A DNA stretch of 22,602 nucleotides from a virus. Positions 1-6,763 of the stretch are shown in pieces. The stretch lies in the IMG/VR virus record IMGVR_UViG_3300025280_002195, positions 1-22,602 of that record; one strand, 5' to 3'. The number at the start of each line of letters is the position of its first letter. Positions within the stretch are counted from its first letter, which is position 1. The notes beneath the pieces were generated by a model. The model was not told the DNA's origin. It worked only from the letters and a program-made list of their open reading frames with translations, and did no database searches. A program made the position numbers and the translations under genes.

Positions 1-68
1 GTTTTAGTCGAAATTTGCTTTCTAAGGCAAAAGATGATATAATAGACTATATAGATTGGGAACATTAA
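1..68 (+). CDS. C-terminal end of an unknown upstream gene (partial)
   Basis: The third forward frame is open from the window edge to a TAA at 66-68 and encodes about 21 residues ending in DDIIDYIDWEH. The composition is protein-like (acidic, amphipathic), and the stop lies just before the Shine-Dalgarno of the next gene, the same tight packing as elsewhere in the window. The piece is too short to assign a family. The TATAAT-like string near 38-43 falls inside this frame, so it is weaker as a promoter candidate. Confidence 0.5.
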   Translation, partial: FSRNLLSKAKDDIIDYIDWEH

Positions 69-82
69 AAAAGGAGGAAGTG

Positions 83-256
83 ATGAAACCACTTATTGCG
101 ATAGGAATATTAGTTGGTATTGTAACTGAAGTAGCAAAAATATATGCCTGTTGTAAACATTTTCAACTAGAAATTATAGGGCTTAAACAAGAATCTAGTA
201 AGTGGCAGAGTTTATACTACGATAAACTTACTACAGACGATATAGCGTGGGGATAA
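83..256 (+). CDS. Small single-pass membrane protein, unknown function
   Basis: The product is 57 residues. I chose the ATG at 83 because AAGGAGG at 71-77 sits at the right distance; an in-frame TTG at 56 lies upstream of that ribosome site and overlaps the preceding gene. Residues 3-18 (LIAIGILVGIVTEVAK) form one hydrophobic segment, followed by two adjacent cysteines and a short polar, probably helical tail. It looks like a small anchored protein with a cytoplasmic tail. I do not recognise a family. Small membrane peptides of this kind are common phage accessory genes, but no role can be inferred from the sequence. Confidence 0.6.
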   Translation: MKPLIAIGILVGIVTEVAKIYACCKHFQLEIIGLKQESSKWQSLYYDKLTTDDIAWG

Positions 257-257
257 T

Positions 258-482
258 ATGCTAATTAAATGTATATTTCCAAATGAGATTATTCGTCAAC
301 CCATTATTCATAAGTTAGGAACCCAGTTTTCAATTATAACCAATATTCAACAAGCAAGTATAACACCCGAAATTGGTTGGGTTGTAGTAGAAATTACAGG
401 GGAAAATCAAGAAATATCTAGTGGAATAGAATGGCTTAAAAAGATTGGTGTAAAAGTCGAGTTAATAGAAAAGGGGGATTAA
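258..482 (+). CDS. Standalone NIL-domain protein
   Basis: This 74-residue protein matches the NIL domain over its whole length. Near the N-terminus is a beta strand (IKCIFPNE), then a helix containing QPIIHKLG, the strand FSIITNIQQASI, the turn and strand GWVVVEITGE, a helix with GIEWLKKIG, and a final strand VKVELI. NIL domains are ferredoxin-like folds best known as the C-terminal regulatory domain of the methionine transporter MetN, and also occur next to ferredoxins and sulfur-metabolism genes. Here the domain stands alone in a phage, two bases after the preceding gene. A ligand-binding or sulfur-related role is only an inference. The family call is good; the role is unknown. Confidence 0.72.
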   Translation: MLIKCIFPNEIIRQPIIHKLGTQFSIITNIQQASITPEIGWVVVEITGENQEISSGIEWLKKIGVKVELIEKGD

Positions 483-484
483 AT

Positions 485-703
485 ATGGCTAAAGTCAGTG
501 TACATTTAGGATTTACGTTTAGGGTTGGTGATTTATCTACTAATCAATATGGACGTATGGATTTATCGGTAGATCAAATTGATACTGAGTTACCTATAAA
601 TGAGCAATTAGAAGGATCAAAACAAGCAGCGGAACAGGTATGGGAGTTTGTTAAAGGAAAACTTGATTCCCAGATTGATGAGGTATTAGATGAGTCAGAA
701 TAA
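485..703 (+). CDS. Conserved-type small phage protein, unknown function
   Basis: The product has 72 residues. The N-terminal half looks like two beta strands (KVSVHLGFTFRVG and the stretch around GRMDLSVDQI). The C-terminal half is an acidic amphipathic helix (QAAEQVWEFVKGKLDSQIDEVL). The pattern of a strand beginning VSVHLG, a loop, then a long helix resembles small proteins found beside recombination genes in other phages, but I cannot attach a function. The start codon follows the preceding stop by two bases, with GGGG at 474-477 as ribosome site. Its last 14 bases overlap the MazG-like gene, so the two are probably translated together. Confidence 0.65.
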   Translation: MAKVSVHLGFTFRVGDLSTNQYGRMDLSVDQIDTELPINEQLEGSKQAAEQVWEFVKGKLDSQIDEVLDESE

Positions 704-947
704 CGTAGAAACTACAAGAATGAGTGTTTTAGAAGCTGTACTAGCTGAACGAGAGCGTCAAGATAGTTTATGGGGAGATCAATCAGGGCATTCTGATCCG
801 TGGTGGCATGTTATTGCAGCCGAAGAAAATGGGGAAGTAGCTAGGGCAGTGTATGAACAGAATGTTCCTCAAACTTATTTAGAAATTATTCAGGCTTGTG
901 CAGTATATTTTGCGTGGGCTGAGGCGATTTTAAGGAGGGTTAAATGA
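690..947 (+). CDS. MazG-like nucleotide pyrophosphohydrolase
   Basis: The product has 85 residues. It carries the phage MazG-like signature: an ERERQDSLWGDQ stretch near residues 20-31, a paired Trp, and the metal-binding EExGE (EENGE) near residues 45-49, followed by a helix with EIIQACAVYFAW. All-alpha NTP pyrophosphatases of this type cleave dNTPs or NTPs to the monophosphate and pyrophosphate using Mg2+ held by the glutamates. In phages they are thought to adjust nucleotide pools or lower alarmone levels. The gene starts inside the preceding one (GAGG at 680-683 as ribosome site) and its stop overlaps the start of the recombinase gene. The family assignment is fairly firm; the substrate is not known. 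Confidence 0.75.
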   Translation: MSQNNVETTRMSVLEAVLAERERQDSLWGDQSGHSDPWWHVIAAEENGEVARAVYEQNVPQTYLEIIQACAVYFAWAEAILRRVK

Positions 948-1888
948 AGCATTCTGCAGAAGAAGTTATTGAAGATTTACTAAAAAGTACGAAGTTAAAT
1001 TTTCATAGGGGGTCTGATGATTCTTTTTTATATAGTCGTATTCCGTTTGGTATACCATCCTTAGATAAACTTACAGGTGGAGGAATACCTAAGAAGCGAA
1101 TGACGATTTTATACGGCCCTACAAATGTGGGAAAGTCTTATTTAGCATCTCAAATTGTTGTTAATGCTCAGAAAGCTGGTGGAACGGCTGCATGGATCGA
1201 TACTGAACTCTCATGGGATAGTGTTTGGTACGCTAAATGTGGCGTAGATGTTAATAATATTCTAGTCTCACAGCCAGTAAATGGTGAAGAGGCTATGGAT
1301 ATGATCAGAGAATTAATGCAGGTGGGAGTCGATGTAATTGTTTTAGATAGTGTTGCAGGATTAGTTCCTACAGCAGTAGTTGAAGAAGAATTTTCGTATA
1401 ATCCTATGGCATGGCAAGCCAGATTTGTAAATTCTGCTTTACCTAAACTATTACCTAATTTAAAGAAGGGATCGGCTTTTGTTGCTATTAACCAAGTTAG
1501 AAGTAGTATAGGCCCAGTAGCTCTAGATAATATGCCGGGAGGTCTAGCACAGTCTTTCTTTGCCCATTTCTTATTACAAGTACGTAGGCATGGTTGGATT
1601 GAAGATAAAAATAAAGCTAAGGTGGGGTTTGATATGGAGATACGGTTGAGAAAGACTAAGGTTGGTGGAGAGAATTGGGATTCCGCTATAATTCCATTTA
1701 GAGTGGAAGGTGGAATAGATATTTTAGAAAGTTTTATTCGAGAAGGCATTGAAAAGAAAGTAATCTCTCAAGCTGGCCCATGGTACAGTTATAATGGAAA
1801 AAAGGCTATGGGTTTGAATGGGATTAAAACTTTGTTTACAGATACAGAAGAGCTTTTTGCTAAGTTAAAAGAGGATGTAGCAGTATGA
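944..1888 (+). CDS. RecA-type recombinase
   Basis: This 314-residue RecA/RadA-superfamily ATPase would bind single-stranded DNA and drive strand exchange or annealing. The Walker A motif GPTNVGKS is at residues 58-65. The catalytic Glu follows in WIDTELSWD (E88), equivalent to the DAE region of RecA. Walker B is VIVLD at 131-135. A RecA-like AINQVR stretch is at 181-186, and a glycine pair typical of the L2 region is at 199-200. It is slightly shorter than bacterial RecA (about 350) and lacks the long C-terminal tail. The start overlaps the stop of the MazG-like gene by four bases (ATGA). With the downstream nucleases and resolvase it forms a recombination-dependent replication module. Whether it is closer to UvsX, RecA or Sak4 needs a tree. 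Confidence 0.88.
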   Translation: MKHSAEEVIEDLLKSTKLNFHRGSDDSFLYSRIPFGIPSLDKLTGGGIPKKRMTILYGPTNVGKSYLASQIVVNAQKAGGTAAWIDTELSWDSVWYAKCGVDVNNILVSQPVNGEEAMDMIRELMQVGVDVIVLDSVAGLVPTAVVEEEFSYNPMAWQARFVNSALPKLLPNLKKGSAFVAINQVRSSIGPVALDNMPGGLAQSFFAHFLLQVRRHGWIEDKNKAKVGFDMEIRLRKTKVGGENWDSAIIPFRVEGGIDILESFIREGIEKKVISQAGPWYSYNGKKAMGLNGIKTLFTDTEELFAKLKEDVAV

Positions 1889-2085
1889 GTGAAGACAACT
1901 ATATATTAATTAGAAAAGAAAAAAATATGTGGATAGGATATCTAGAAGTAGCTTCAGTAGAAGAACCTAGTTATACTGTACCGGTATTTAAGGTTAAAAA
2001 GGTTGAAGATGCTATATTACACGCTCAGAATTCTGATACAGAATATGGGTATAAATTTGAGGGGTTGAGTATAGATGCGTCTTAG
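1885..2085 (+). CDS. Unknown 66-residue protein in the recombination block
   Basis: The gene starts by ATGA overlap with the recombinase and overlaps the next gene by 11 bases, so it is part of a translationally coupled series. Residues 5-40 look beta-rich (NYILIRKEKNMWIGYLEVA, then a strand around YTVPVFKVKKV). A short helix follows with AILHAQNSD, then EYGYKF. I recognise no enzymatic motif. Small proteins with a GYLE...EYGY pattern sit beside RecA-like genes in some phages, which suggests an accessory of recombination or nuclease function, but this is position-based inference only. Confidence 0.6.
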   Translation: MSEDNYILIRKEKNMWIGYLEVASVEEPSYTVPVFKVKKVEDAILHAQNSDTEYGYKFEGLSIDAS

Positions 2086-2413
2086 AGATTACACTAGACA
2101 AGAAAATATAATTGCGGAATATTTATCTGAATTTGGAATACGTTATACGCAACAGTATGAATTTTTTCCTTATACCGTTGACTTTTATATTCCAGACCTC
2201 AAGATGGTTGTCGAGGCAGATGGAAAATATGGGCATTTTCAGAAACGAGAGGTTGGGCGAGATAGAGAGTTAGTTGATTGGTATGGAATAGAGTATGTTT
2301 TGCATATTAAAGAAACTACTAAAGAGGAGATTAAAAAGATATTATGGCAGGAATTAAACAAATTAACAGAAAAGCGGTTAAATCGGTCAAAGCTCCCAGA
2401 AAACCTAGAGTAA
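2075..2413 (+). CDS. Vsr/DUF559-type nuclease of the restriction-endonuclease fold
   Basis: The product has 112 residues. It shows the core of the Vsr/DUF559 branch of the PD-(D/E)XK fold: an opening helix (residues 8-20), the strand YTVDFYIPD containing D36, then VVEADG (E47, D49) with H54 soon after, RDRELVDWYGIEYVLHI (D63), and a closing helix. Relatives are short-patch mismatch endonucleases and small nucleases fused to other enzymes, all metal-dependent DNA cutters. Both acidic motifs are intact, so it is probably active. The 3' end overlaps the following nuclease gene by 70 bases. A role in recombination intermediates or host DNA degradation is inferred from its neighbours. Confidence 0.75.
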   Translation: MRLRDYTRQENIIAEYLSEFGIRYTQQYEFFPYTVDFYIPDLKMVVEADGKYGHFQKREVGRDRELVDWYGIEYVLHIKETTKEEIKKILWQELNKLTEKRLNRSKLPENLE

Positions 2414-3039
2414 AGAATCAGGATACGTGGTTGCTTAAACACTTAGAAAGTAATTTAAAATATACTAAGAAGTGGACAACTAAAGACATATTCTATCCTT
2501 CTATGTTAGGTAATCTATGTGATAGATATTTGTATTTGGCTTATAATGGAAAGTTAGGAGATCAGGTTATTGGAGCAAAGACAGCTAGGATTTTTGATCA
2601 TGGTGGGTCACTAGAAGTTAGAATGAAGAAATACTTTGAGAGAACAGGAATCTTTCTTGCTTCAGAACAGTCAGTTAGAGTGAATAATCCCCCTATTTCA
2701 GGACGCTATGATTTTTTGTTAAAACATGAGGAATATGGAAGAGTAATATTAGAGTTGAAATCTATTAATGATAAAGGTTTTAAAGCATTGATTGATATTC
2801 CTAAGCCTGAACATCTAATTCAGTTACAGATTTATTTAAACTTAGCTGGTGTGGAAAATGGTGTGGTGTTGTATGAGAACAAAAATGATCAGGAATTGAA
2901 AGCATTTAAAGTGTTTAAAAATGTAGATACATGGAATTTTATTTTAGAACGATGTATACGTATACAATCTATGGTTTCTTTGAATATACCTACACAGTGT
3001 ACTGGAGAATTTTTCTGTGGGTGTGGGGGTATAAAATAA
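2344..3039 (+). CDS. Cas4/RecB-like PD-(D/E)XK exonuclease, probable Fe-S protein
   Basis: The product has 231 residues. Nuclease motifs are SGRYDFLL (D123), VILELKS (E137, K139) and HLIQLQIYLNLAG (Q160), the order seen in Cas4, AddB and RecB nuclease domains. One Cys near the N-terminus (C59 in NLCDRYLYL) and three clustered at the C-terminus (C219, C225, C227) match the split 1+3 arrangement that holds a [4Fe-4S] cluster in Cas4 and AddB. The N-terminal 30 residues are basic and may contact DNA. The start lies inside the preceding gene; an alternative start further in cannot be excluded. No CRISPR array or cas1/cas2 is near, so the role is most likely DNA end resection in phage recombination. 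Confidence 0.78.
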   Translation: MAGIKQINRKAVKSVKAPRKPRVKNQDTWLLKHLESNLKYTKKWTTKDIFYPSMLGNLCDRYLYLAYNGKLGDQVIGAKTARIFDHGGSLEVRMKKYFERTGIFLASEQSVRVNNPPISGRYDFLLKHEEYGRVILELKSINDKGFKALIDIPKPEHLIQLQIYLNLAGVENGVVLYENKNDQELKAFKVFKNVDTWNFILERCIRIQSMVSLNIPTQCTGEFFCGCGGIK

Positions 3040-3554
3040 TGGAAACAAGGGAAACACAATGGACACCTATAAAAGCATTAGGTAGGGCACAACAACAAAT
3101 AGACGATTTAACTATTCCTCCTTTAGGTAAGGAGATTATTAAAGAGTATCAATTGAATTTTACTAATCTTATGAATGAAGATAACCGTAAATTAGAGGAA
3201 TATTTAACGGCGTATGGAGGTTATAAAGCATATCTAGAAACTCAGTTAGCTGATATATCCTCCAAGAAAAATGCATTAGAAGCAGCCTTTGATGAGGGCT
3301 ATGCTACAGCTATTTTTCGTTTGGCTGAGGAACGAGAAGAGGGGGGTAAGAAGAAGCTAACTCGTGAAGAGGTACGAGGTGCAGCCATGTCTAAGTATGA
3401 TCAGCTTAAAGAACTTAGGCGAGAAGTAATTGAACAAGATATTGTACATACTAGAGTGGCTGGTTTACTTAGTGCATATAAAGCAGCATATGACGCTGTT
3501 TCACGAATAGTGACTTTGAGGACATATGGAAATGATAATATCAAATATGGATAA
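3039..3554 (+). CDS. Helical protein of the recombination block, unknown function
   Basis: The open frame extends back to 2931, but I place the start at the ATG at 3039, which overlaps the previous stop as TAATG and has a GGGGGT ribosome site at 3025-3030. The resulting 171-residue protein is almost wholly alpha-helical and rich in charged residues, with probable coiled-coil stretches around residues 55-80 and 110-150. I see no catalytic motif. Its position between a PD-(D/E)XK nuclease and a RuvC-like resolvase suggests a DNA-binding or partner protein in recombination; this is inference from context. The 3' end overlaps the resolvase gene by 23 bases. Confidence 0.68.
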   Translation: METRETQWTPIKALGRAQQQIDDLTIPPLGKEIIKEYQLNFTNLMNEDNRKLEEYLTAYGGYKAYLETQLADISSKKNALEAAFDEGYATAIFRLAEEREEGGKKKLTREEVRGAAMSKYDQLKELRREVIEQDIVHTRVAGLLSAYKAAYDAVSRIVTLRTYGNDNIKYG

Positions 3555-4065
3555 TATAGAAACCCCTATTTATGGAAATTTGTATATGGGCATAGATTGT
3601 TCAAGTAAAGCTATTCATAGCGTGTGGATAGATGAGCAGGAACGTCTTATAGCTCAATGTAAATGGGGGAGCAAAAAGAAAAATTTTGAGGAGAGATTCC
3701 TAGATTTTGGGCTAGATTTTTGGGAGTCACTTAGTAAAATAAAAGTAATACTGAATGAGAAAGTTACAGTACAAGCTGCTGTTGAAGCAGCTATTTATAT
3801 ACAAAATCCTAAAGCAACTATAGCTATAGCATCAGTGTCTGGATTAGCTCGTTTTACGTGTTTTGTAAACGGATTTGATTGTGAATTCATTGATAATACC
3901 AAATGGAAAAGAGATATATTAGGTAAAGGAAACGCCTCTAAAGTAGAAATTAAAGAATTTGCCATAGACAAATGGGGTGATGAGAAGTTTCCAGAACAGG
4001 ACTTTGCTGATGCGGCTTGTATAGCATTATGTAAGAAAAGGAGGAATGAGAATGACAGGACTTAG
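3532..4065 (+). CDS. RuvC-like Holliday junction resolvase
   Basis: The product is about 177 residues. It has a RuvC-type RNase H fold signature: the first catalytic Asp in YMGIDCSSKAIHS (D22 from this start), the second acidic residue in AAVEAAIYIQNP (E85), a Lys-rich stretch around KWKRDILGKG, and the final acidic pair in EQDFADAACIAL (D157, D160). Such enzymes bind Mg2+ and cut four-way or branched junctions; in phages they debranch DNA before packaging. Start choice: TTTGAGGA at 3515-3522 is only three bases from an ATG at 3526 but nine from the ATG at 3532, so I use the latter. It lies two genes before the terminase pair, which fits a role in trimming concatemers. Confidence 0.82.
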   Translation: MIISNMDNIETPIYGNLYMGIDCSSKAIHSVWIDEQERLIAQCKWGSKKKNFEERFLDFGLDFWESLSKIKVILNEKVTVQAAVEAAIYIQNPKATIAIASVSGLARFTCFVNGFDCEFIDNTKWKRDILGKGNASKVEIKEFAIDKWGDEKFPEQDFADAACIALCKKRRNENDRT

Positions 4066-4519
4066 AAAGGTTAATGAAGGACAAATTAAAATTAGTTTTA
4101 ATGCTCCAGTTGAACAAGAGCATAAAGAATATGAAGATCGTTTTCCAGATGATCTTCCCACAATAGAGGAGGTTAAAGAAAAATATGGGAAGGTCGTATG
4201 GTGTCAATATACTAAATGTCTGTATAATGAAACTATCCAAGGTTTACAGCGAACTACTGGAACGCTATTAAAGAATAAAACATATAAGCCTATCAATGAA
4301 CAAGAAAATATATGGGCCAATATATGTACCAGAGATGAAATAGGGATTAGATTTGATACTGTGCTTACTGCTAACGGTTCTAAGATTAAGGTGCCGTCTT
4401 GTTTCACCGCCGTATCTGGCGTATCGGGGCATAAGGATTGGAGTAGTTTACTTCAGGGGGATGGATCACCCCTTGGCGGTAATATTGAGTCGCAGAATAG
4501 TATAAATAGTGGTTATTAA
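4052..4519 (+). CDS. Unknown protein with a Cys-x5-Cys motif, upstream of terminase
   Basis: The product is 155 residues from the ATG at 4052, chosen because AAGGAGG at 4038-4044 is seven bases away; a second ATG at 4046 is too close. A conserved-looking centre has WCQYTKC (two cysteines six residues apart), then a Trp-containing segment and an ICTRDEIGIRF strand. The C-terminal 40 residues are rich in Gly, Ser and Asn and look disordered. I do not recognise the family. The paired Cys could be a partial metal site, but only two close cysteines are present. It is the last gene before the short gap preceding the terminase genes. Confidence 0.62.
   Translation: MTGLRKVNEGQIKISFNAPVEQEHKEYEDRFPDDLPTIEEVKEKYGKVVWCQYTKCLYNETIQGLQRTTGTLLKNKTYKPINEQENIWANICTRDEIGIRFDTVLTANGSKIKVPSCFTAVSGVSGHKDWSSLLQGDGSPLGGNIESQNSINSGY
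4497..4506 (+). promoter_or_regulatory. Near-copy of the phage ATAGTATAAT element (candidate promoter for terminase genes)
   Basis: ATAGTATAAA lies at the very end of the upstream gene, about 30 bases before the terminase small-subunit start. It differs in one base from a motif found exactly in four intergenic gaps of this window. No convincing -35 hexamer is visible. Weak evidence. Confidence 0.25.
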
Positions 4520-4539
4520 TAATATAGGAGTGTTAAAAG

Positions 4540-5049
4540 ATGCCTAAAAAGTTTCCAGAAAAAGTTAGATTAAGCGCAATGGAACTGTATTTGAAGGGAG
4601 ATCAGCCCGCAAAGGATATAGCTGCAACTATTTCTAAGACTTATAAGGTTAATGTAACTCCTTCTACTATTTATTCGTGGGCACGATCTGCAAACTGGAA
4701 GAATACGCAGGTTGAAGCCCGAACAGAGGCCATGATTGCTGTACAGGAAAGAGAAAGTGTTCGCTTTTCTAGACTTCAAGATGAGCATTTAGATACATAT
4801 GAACGGATAAGGCATCAGGCAGCGCATGAATTAGGGAATTTAAATTATACAAGAGCTTTTGATGCAGCTAAAGCGGTTGATTTAGGTATTCAAGGAGAAA
4901 GAAAAGTTATGGAGGGTTTAATAAATCTCCAGTTTGTACAGGATATTTTAGGGGTGTTGGTAGAAGAGATTAATGATCAAGAAGTTCTTAAGCGGATTTC
5001 CTTAAGAATGAAAGGTTTGATGCAAAATAGGTCAGATAATGGCAATTAA
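4540..5049 (+). CDS. terS: Probable terminase small subunit (HTH protein)
   Basis: The product has 169 residues. The N-terminal 55 residues form a helix-turn-helix of the transposase/terminase type (the helix around VRLSAMELYL, then the recognition helix with TPSTIYSWARSANW). Long helices follow that could form the oligomerisation core. It sits directly upstream of the large terminase and overlaps it by 11 bases, the usual gene order. The small subunit binds the packaging site and loads the motor on DNA. The assignment rests on HTH plus position; sequence alone would also allow a generic regulator. An AGGAG ribosome site at 4526-4530 supports the ATG at 4540. Confidence 0.72.
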   Translation: MPKKFPEKVRLSAMELYLKGDQPAKDIAATISKTYKVNVTPSTIYSWARSANWKNTQVEARTEAMIAVQERESVRFSRLQDEHLDTYERIRHQAAHELGNLNYTRAFDAAKAVDLGIQGERKVMEGLINLQFVQDILGVLVEEINDQEVLKRISLRMKGLMQNRSDNGN

Positions 5050-6739
5050 AGATGGTGTAACTACTTTTGCAAAAGCATTTGATGTGTTAGCACAAGGATT
5101 GCAAACTTATCAGCATATACGGATGGGAAGTTTCTGGGAATTTTTAAGAGATGTATGGTCTCAGGGATTTGATCATCCAGAATATTTTCAAGCGTGGCAT
5201 ATCGGAATTTTAGCAGAAGATATTGAAAAAGCTTTGGAAGAGGGTAAACATTATGTTGCAGTATTGCCTCGCTTTCATTTTAAATCGACTATATTGGGTC
5301 ATGCATTTAGTATTTGGCAAATATTACGATCAACCAGAAATTGTTCTATTTTATATTTATCATACAGTGATGGAATGGCTAAATACCATATTAATGAGAT
5401 TAATAAAACGATTGCGAGAAATTTTACATTAAAGGAGATGTTTGTAAGTAAAAATCCAAAAGCGGATTTTTCTTTTAGATATACCGTAAATAATAAGCCA
5501 GTAGAGATTATGCATGGGGGTCTTTTTTCATTTAAAAGAGGTATGCACGTTAATGGCGCTTTAATTGCGGATGACGTATTACGTGATCCAGAAAATCCGT
5601 TGAATCCTGCGCAGCTTACTAAAGTTGAAGATCATTTTTTAACAGAGAGTTTGTTTATTCCATTAAAAGATGTACCAATAATAGTACTGGGAACTCCTAT
5701 GATGCCCGGTGATTTATTAACAAAATTACAACATGATGAGAGATTTAATAGTAGGGTTCTTCCCGCTCTTGATCCTACACCGACTCGTAGGGTACTTATG
5801 CCGGAATTATATAGTGAGAAGTGGTTATTACAACAGAAAGAAGCTAGACCTAAGTCATTTGCTTCAGAGTTTATGTTGATTCCGCATTTTTCAACGGAAT
5901 CATATTTTGAAGCTGAGGATATAGAGAAGTGTGAAGATAAGACTTTAAGAAACTTACCTGCAACAAAGGCTTATGAACCTGATGGACATGAAGATATTTT
6001 TGCTGGGTTTGATGTGGGAAAGAAAAGACACCCATCGCATTTAGTTATCTTTAGGCAAGTAGGATCAAAAGTTGAACAGCTACATCAATCATGGTTAGAT
6101 GGCTGGTCTTATACTGATCAGATTGAATATTTGAATGAGGTTGCAAAAAATTTTAACATTTTAAGGGGGTATATTGATAATACAAGAGGTGAACTAGAAG
6201 ATAGGGGTTTAGCCAAGTCGTGGTATCCTATACATTTCACAACGAAGTCTAAAAATACTATGGCACAGATTTTTGAACAGTATGTTCATTCAGGAAATTT
6301 GGCTTTACTTAAAGATGAAAGACAAAGACAACAGATTTTATCGGTAAATAATGAATTAAAAGCTCCAGAAACACCTTTGGGACATGGAGATGCATTCTTT
6401 TCGATTGCTATGGCTCTTCAAGCTGTTTATGAAACCAGTAATGGTAAATATGTATCACTAGGAAGTTTAACTGATTGGCAAGCAGCACTTTCTCCAGATA
6501 CAGAGACTAATGAAAAAGCTATAAATATATCCATTGCGGATAATGTACGTCGAAAAGCGACAGTGGCAGAAAACGCAGACGTAGAAACTTCAAGATTTAC
6601 TTTATCTTGGTTTGCTAATGATAGTAACGAAGAGGTTCAAGCTCCGAATCCCCATTGTGAAGAGGCAGTATGTATGGAGTCGTTTTGGGTTCCAGAACGA
6701 GGTTTATGTCTATATTGTGGATACAGAAGAAAGAATTAA
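5039..6739 (+). CDS. terL: Terminase large subunit with a C-terminal Cys4 motif
   Basis: This 566-residue packaging motor has an N-terminal ATPase and a C-terminal nuclease. The ATPase shows an atypical Walker A, LPRFHFKST at 76-84, Walker B ALIADD at 174-179, and a coupling motif VLGTPM at 217-221. The RNase H-like nuclease has acidic residues in GFDVGKK (D325), GYIDNTRG (D380) and GHGDAFFS (D451). Unusual is the tail: C540, C545, C557 and C560 at the extreme end (HCEEAVC and LCLYCG) form a zinc-ribbon-like set after a polar linker of about 60 residues. The protein pumps concatemeric DNA into the prohead through the portal and cuts it. The portal gene is 4.3 kb downstream rather than adjacent. 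Confidence 0.93.
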   Translation: MAIKDGVTTFAKAFDVLAQGLQTYQHIRMGSFWEFLRDVWSQGFDHPEYFQAWHIGILAEDIEKALEEGKHYVAVLPRFHFKSTILGHAFSIWQILRSTRNCSILYLSYSDGMAKYHINEINKTIARNFTLKEMFVSKNPKADFSFRYTVNNKPVEIMHGGLFSFKRGMHVNGALIADDVLRDPENPLNPAQLTKVEDHFLTESLFIPLKDVPIIVLGTPMMPGDLLTKLQHDERFNSRVLPALDPTPTRRVLMPELYSEKWLLQQKEARPKSFASEFMLIPHFSTESYFEAEDIEKCEDKTLRNLPATKAYEPDGHEDIFAGFDVGKKRHPSHLVIFRQVGSKVEQLHQSWLDGWSYTDQIEYLNEVAKNFNILRGYIDNTRGELEDRGLAKSWYPIHFTTKSKNTMAQIFEQYVHSGNLALLKDERQRQQILSVNNELKAPETPLGHGDAFFSIAMALQAVYETSNGKYVSLGSLTDWQAALSPDTETNEKAINISIADNVRRKATVAENADVETSRFTLSWFANDSNEEVQAPNPHCEEAVCMESFWVPERGLCLYCGYRRKN

Positions 6740-6763
6740 ATATAATATTGGGGAGGAATATCA

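Noticed and set aside
56-82. TTG start at 56 for the first small membrane protein
   Set aside because: AAGGAGG at 71-77 lies downstream of that codon and points to the ATG at 83.
1168-1749. Long open frame on the minus strand (193 codons) across the recombinase gene
   Set aside because: It lies wholly inside a clear RecA-type gene on the + strand, has no ribosome site, and its Ser/Leu/Ile-rich translation has no protein-like pattern. The other minus-strand frames are similar shadows.
2344-3039. CRISPR-associated Cas4 as part of a CRISPR system
   Set aside because: There is no repeat array and no cas1 or cas2 in the window; the context is phage recombination.
4540-5049. HTH protein as an integrase or excision regulator
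   Set aside because: No integrase, attachment-like repeat or repressor is present, and the gene overlaps the large terminase, which fits a small terminase subunit better.
6741-6746. TATAAT just before nrdJ as a promoter
   Set aside because: A start site would fall on the ribosome site itself, it lacks the ATAG prefix shared by the other copies, and the region is AT-rich. Chance is more likely.
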